Below, piece after piece: positions 61,680-64,000 of a stretch of DNA of 64,000 bases; the stretch's first letter is position 1, and each line of letters opens with the position of its first letter. The notes under the pieces were generated by a model. The model did not search any database and was not told the DNA's origin. It worked only from the letters and a program-made list of their open reading frames with translations. Both the position numbers and the translations under genes were made by a program. The DNA lies in the NCBI RefSeq assembly GCF_901709675.1, contig NC_051088.1, forward strand, positions 6,709,693-6,773,692. The letters are read 5' to 3'. Origin of the DNA: Syngnathus acus (taxonomy: Eukaryota; Chordata; Actinopteri; Syngnathiformes; Syngnathidae).

Positions 61680-61775
61680 GGCAGCACAGTGGAGCATGTG
61701 ATTATCTGACTCACAGATGAGAGGTGCTAAATTTGAATCTCGGCTCTTTGGCCTTACTGTGTGGCATTTGACTTC
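61680..61775 (+). mobile_element. degenerate SINE head
   Basis: GGCAGCACAGTGGAGCATGTG, TGACTCACAG and a B-box-like TTTGAATCTCGGCTC are followed by GGCCTTACTGTGTGGCATTT. This order matches the head and core of a tRNA-derived fish SINE (GGCGGCACGGTGG...GTTCGAATCTCGGCTC). The 3' domain is lost. Confidence 0.6.
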
Positions 61776-61898
61776 TAACCGCATGACATTGCCATTGAAG
61801 AGAAAACACAGGAATACATTTAAAAGTTCAACCCAACTCAATTACCTGTTTTTCCTTCTGAAGATGCTTTCAGTTTGCTTTTAACAATAATAGTGTAC

Positions 61899-62048
61899 AG
61901 TATTTCATTGTGATTATTAATTGCTTTAATAATAACTGTATTCAATTAAGTTATATTAAATCAGAAATGAAATGAAAGTATTTCATTGCGATTACTAATT
62001 GCTTTAATAATAACTGTATTCAATTAAGTTATATTAAATCAGAAATGA
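61899..62048. repeat. 78-bp tandem duplication, two copies
   Basis: The unit starting AGTATTTCATTG at 61899 is repeated at 61977 with two substitutions (GTGATTATT versus GCGATTACT) over the ~72 bases that can be compared. The units are AT-rich, with homeodomain-like TTAATTGC and CAATTAAG motifs, so binding sites are doubled. Confidence 0.92.
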
Positions 62049-62582
62049 TAAGAAATCAGTCATTATAAATGTGACATAATCTGTCAAACACAATTAATTT
62101 TCAGTTTTTAATTGGATGGGATGCATATGATTCTACTGCCTTATAGTTGGGTCATTGGGCTCCATTTTGAAGTCCTAATTTGTTTTCCAAATACATATGT
62201 CAAAATTACTTTACAGAAGAAGCGAAATGCTGACATTTGATATGGTTTTACTATTAAATAGTCATTTTGTGTATGTGTGCATGTGTACGTGCGTGTGAAT
62301 GAATGAATACACACACACGTGCGCACACGCACACACACACATACACGTACACAAAGAAAGACACCCCCACCATTAAAAGCCTCGGGTGATCTACAGACAT
62401 TGAGGCGGTCATCCAGGCGGGCCATGCACGCATACTCTGAGTTCAATGAGTACACTGAGTTCAATGAGGGCGTTTGAAGTAGGGGGGTAGCACACAGGGG
62501 GATTCATGTGAACACTTTGGGGACCAATGAAAATCCATCATTTACATATGAATTGTGTGTACGTTTTTGTGTGTATGTGAGC

Positions 62583-62614
<32 letters not shown>

Positions 62615-63000
62615 GTGTGTGGCGTGTATGCAGGCATGTTTGAGTAAATGTGTCAGTCATCTTCGGTGCCATACGAGCACTTAAGGCTTACCACAGTGGA
62701 GGTATCACTACAAAGGCTGGCAGCCTCCTTCAGCCTCATCACATTGTCTCCTCTGGCCCTGTAACAACTCAAATTTCCCATCATCTATCACGCCACTGAA
62801 GTACACATAAGCCCTCCAGCTAAGAAACACCTTTATTGTTAATGATTGAATTGTGCATTTATATGGCAAAAAACATCAATGAATTCTCAAACCTTTTGCT
62901 CAGATGACTAGAGTAACTGTTGAAGAGAGAAGATGGGAAAAAATAAAGACATTGTTGAATTTTCACCATAAAGCCTTTAAAAAAAACTGCCATTATTTGG
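62049..63000. other. non-coding with two small GT/CA microsatellites
   Basis: CA/CACG repeats lie at 62310-62353 and GT repeats at 62578-62622. The stretch 62700-62870 looks unique and balanced. No gene could be supported. Confidence 0.45.
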
Positions 63001-63260
63001 GAAGGGACCACTATTGATTTCATGAGCCAATCCCGCAGCTCTTGGCCACGTGGGGCACAGAGTCACTGCCATCATTAGTATGCCACTCATGCGAAACAAA
63101 CAAAAGCGCCTCTGCTCAATCCTATAGATTTACATTTCGCATACATTAGCGCTTTGCAGAATCTCGCCCAATTACAGTGTCATAAATTATTGCATATGGG
63201 GAAAAAATCAATTAGGCAGGCAACAATAAATTAATATTACGCTGAATTTCAAGCATGTTA
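63001..63260. other. candidate conserved non-coding element
   Basis: Unique sequence with dense developmental-factor-like motifs: CCAATTACAG, CATAAATTATTGC, TTAGCGCTTTGC and AATCAATTAG. It is free of repeats, with a composition typical of vertebrate conserved enhancers. This is inferred from appearance only. Confidence 0.25.
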
Positions 63261-63971
63261 TCTTACATGAGTCGAGATAGGATAATTGGATTTATTGTAA
63301 AATTGGGGGTGCTGGGGAGGGGATACGCTGCTTCTTACAACAAATGTTGGAATAAATGAGCAGAATCGGGATGATGAAACAATCATTGCCTTCATTAGGA
63401 AGAATAAAAAAAATCTTGTTTGGAATGTTTATCTGATATGATCCCCGCACCACCACCACCACTACATGGAAATTGTTCAGATATGATGCAGTGCTGTGAC
63501 AGTAATTGTTTGAGGACCACAATTCAGTCTGGGAGTTTGTTTCACCCTGTTCTAGCATCTAAATAAAAATAATTTAGGATGTGTAAATTCTAATTGAATA
63601 TAATTAAATGCTCTGTCAATATTGTACGTACTTAATAAATTATACTTCAACATCTTAGCTGTCAAAATTCTCAACAAACTCTCCATTTCTGTGATTTAAA
63701 AAATAATATTTAGAAGTTATTGCAACTCCTTAAAAGCAGAAATACAAACTTACTGGTAGTTCAACATAGTCATATTTATTTCCCATTCCCGTGTCTGAAT
63801 GTGAGGTGGTTTATTGCTTTAAGCACCCCGAAATTGAGGTCGTCCCTTAGGTCATCGTCCCCCTTTTGCCCCCTACTGAGCTTCCAGTGTCTGTTCCCAC
63901 ACTTTCTTTGGGGTTAATCTTCACTTCTTCTTATCCATTGTTTTCTCTTTTATCTGTCCTGTCTCCATTAG
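63261..63971. other. non-coding; ends in a strong polypyrimidine tract
   Basis: Nothing is recognised until 63920-63971, where a long C/T-rich tract leads to an AG. Confidence 0.4.
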
Positions 63972-64000
63972 TTCACCTCAAGAAGAACTGCAGACGCAGG
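63972..64000 (+). CDS. possible start of an exon, cut by the window edge
   Basis: The tract TTTTCTCTTTTATCTGTCCT, then GTCTCCATTAG, ending at 63971 is a strong 3' splice-site context. The 29 bases that follow are open in all three forward frames (for example HLKKNCRRR). The donor side lies outside the window, so this cannot be tested here. No gene is recognised. Confidence 0.22.

Overview
This window looks like ordinary non-coding DNA from a teleost fish, most probably a percomorph-type genome. I base this on the repeats: tRNA-derived SINEs with A and B boxes and (GGAT)n tails, 5'-truncated LINE 3' ends of the Rex/L2/CR1 kind, Tc1 and mariner transposase remnants, short hAT-type MITEs with 8-bp target duplications, and long CA, GA and GGAT microsatellites. 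I see no operons, ribosome binding sites, CRISPR arrays or dense ORFs. No gene can be named. The window is best read as a long intron or an intergenic stretch. It holds at most a few candidate exons: 52067-52243 on the minus strand is the best, 38639-38696 on the plus strand is shorter, and a partial exon may start at 63972.

Layout. 0-10 kb: a near-perfect 63-bp-arm hairpin (438-577), a decayed Tc1-like transposase (about 1183-1560), a complete 210-bp hAT MITE (7369-7578) and a LINE tail with a 13-bp target duplication. 10-24 kb: a full-length SINE with its target duplication (11017-11371), a decayed mariner transposase (13547-14050, minus), a second hAT element (19779-20101), a second full SINE (minus) and two long CA arrays. 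24-33 kb: a G homopolymer, a GA array and several LINE and SINE fragments. 33.5-35.4 kb: the most striking structure of the window, a 1,892-bp TA-flanked transposon-like element whose inner 1,399 bp is a palindrome. Its arms are 651 bp each with 5 mismatches by my reading, around a 97-bp GC-rich spacer that itself contains palindromes. 36-50 kb: MITE, SINE and LINE fragments, a GGAT array and a candidate micro-exon. 50-64 kb: a CpG-containing patch with a cAMP-response-element motif, the best candidate exon, LINE pieces (one with reverse transcriptase motifs), CA/GT arrays, a second MITE-like hairpin (60024-60133) and a 78-bp tandem duplication.

The recognisable elements do not form a pathway. 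They record successive insertions, from ancient (Tc1, mariner, LINE remnants with stops and frameshifts) to apparently young (the big palindrome, SINEs and MITEs with intact target duplications). Several unique stretches look like conserved non-coding elements, but that is an impression from base composition and motifs and needs alignment to other fish. All matches to families are from memory of their motifs; nothing was searched.
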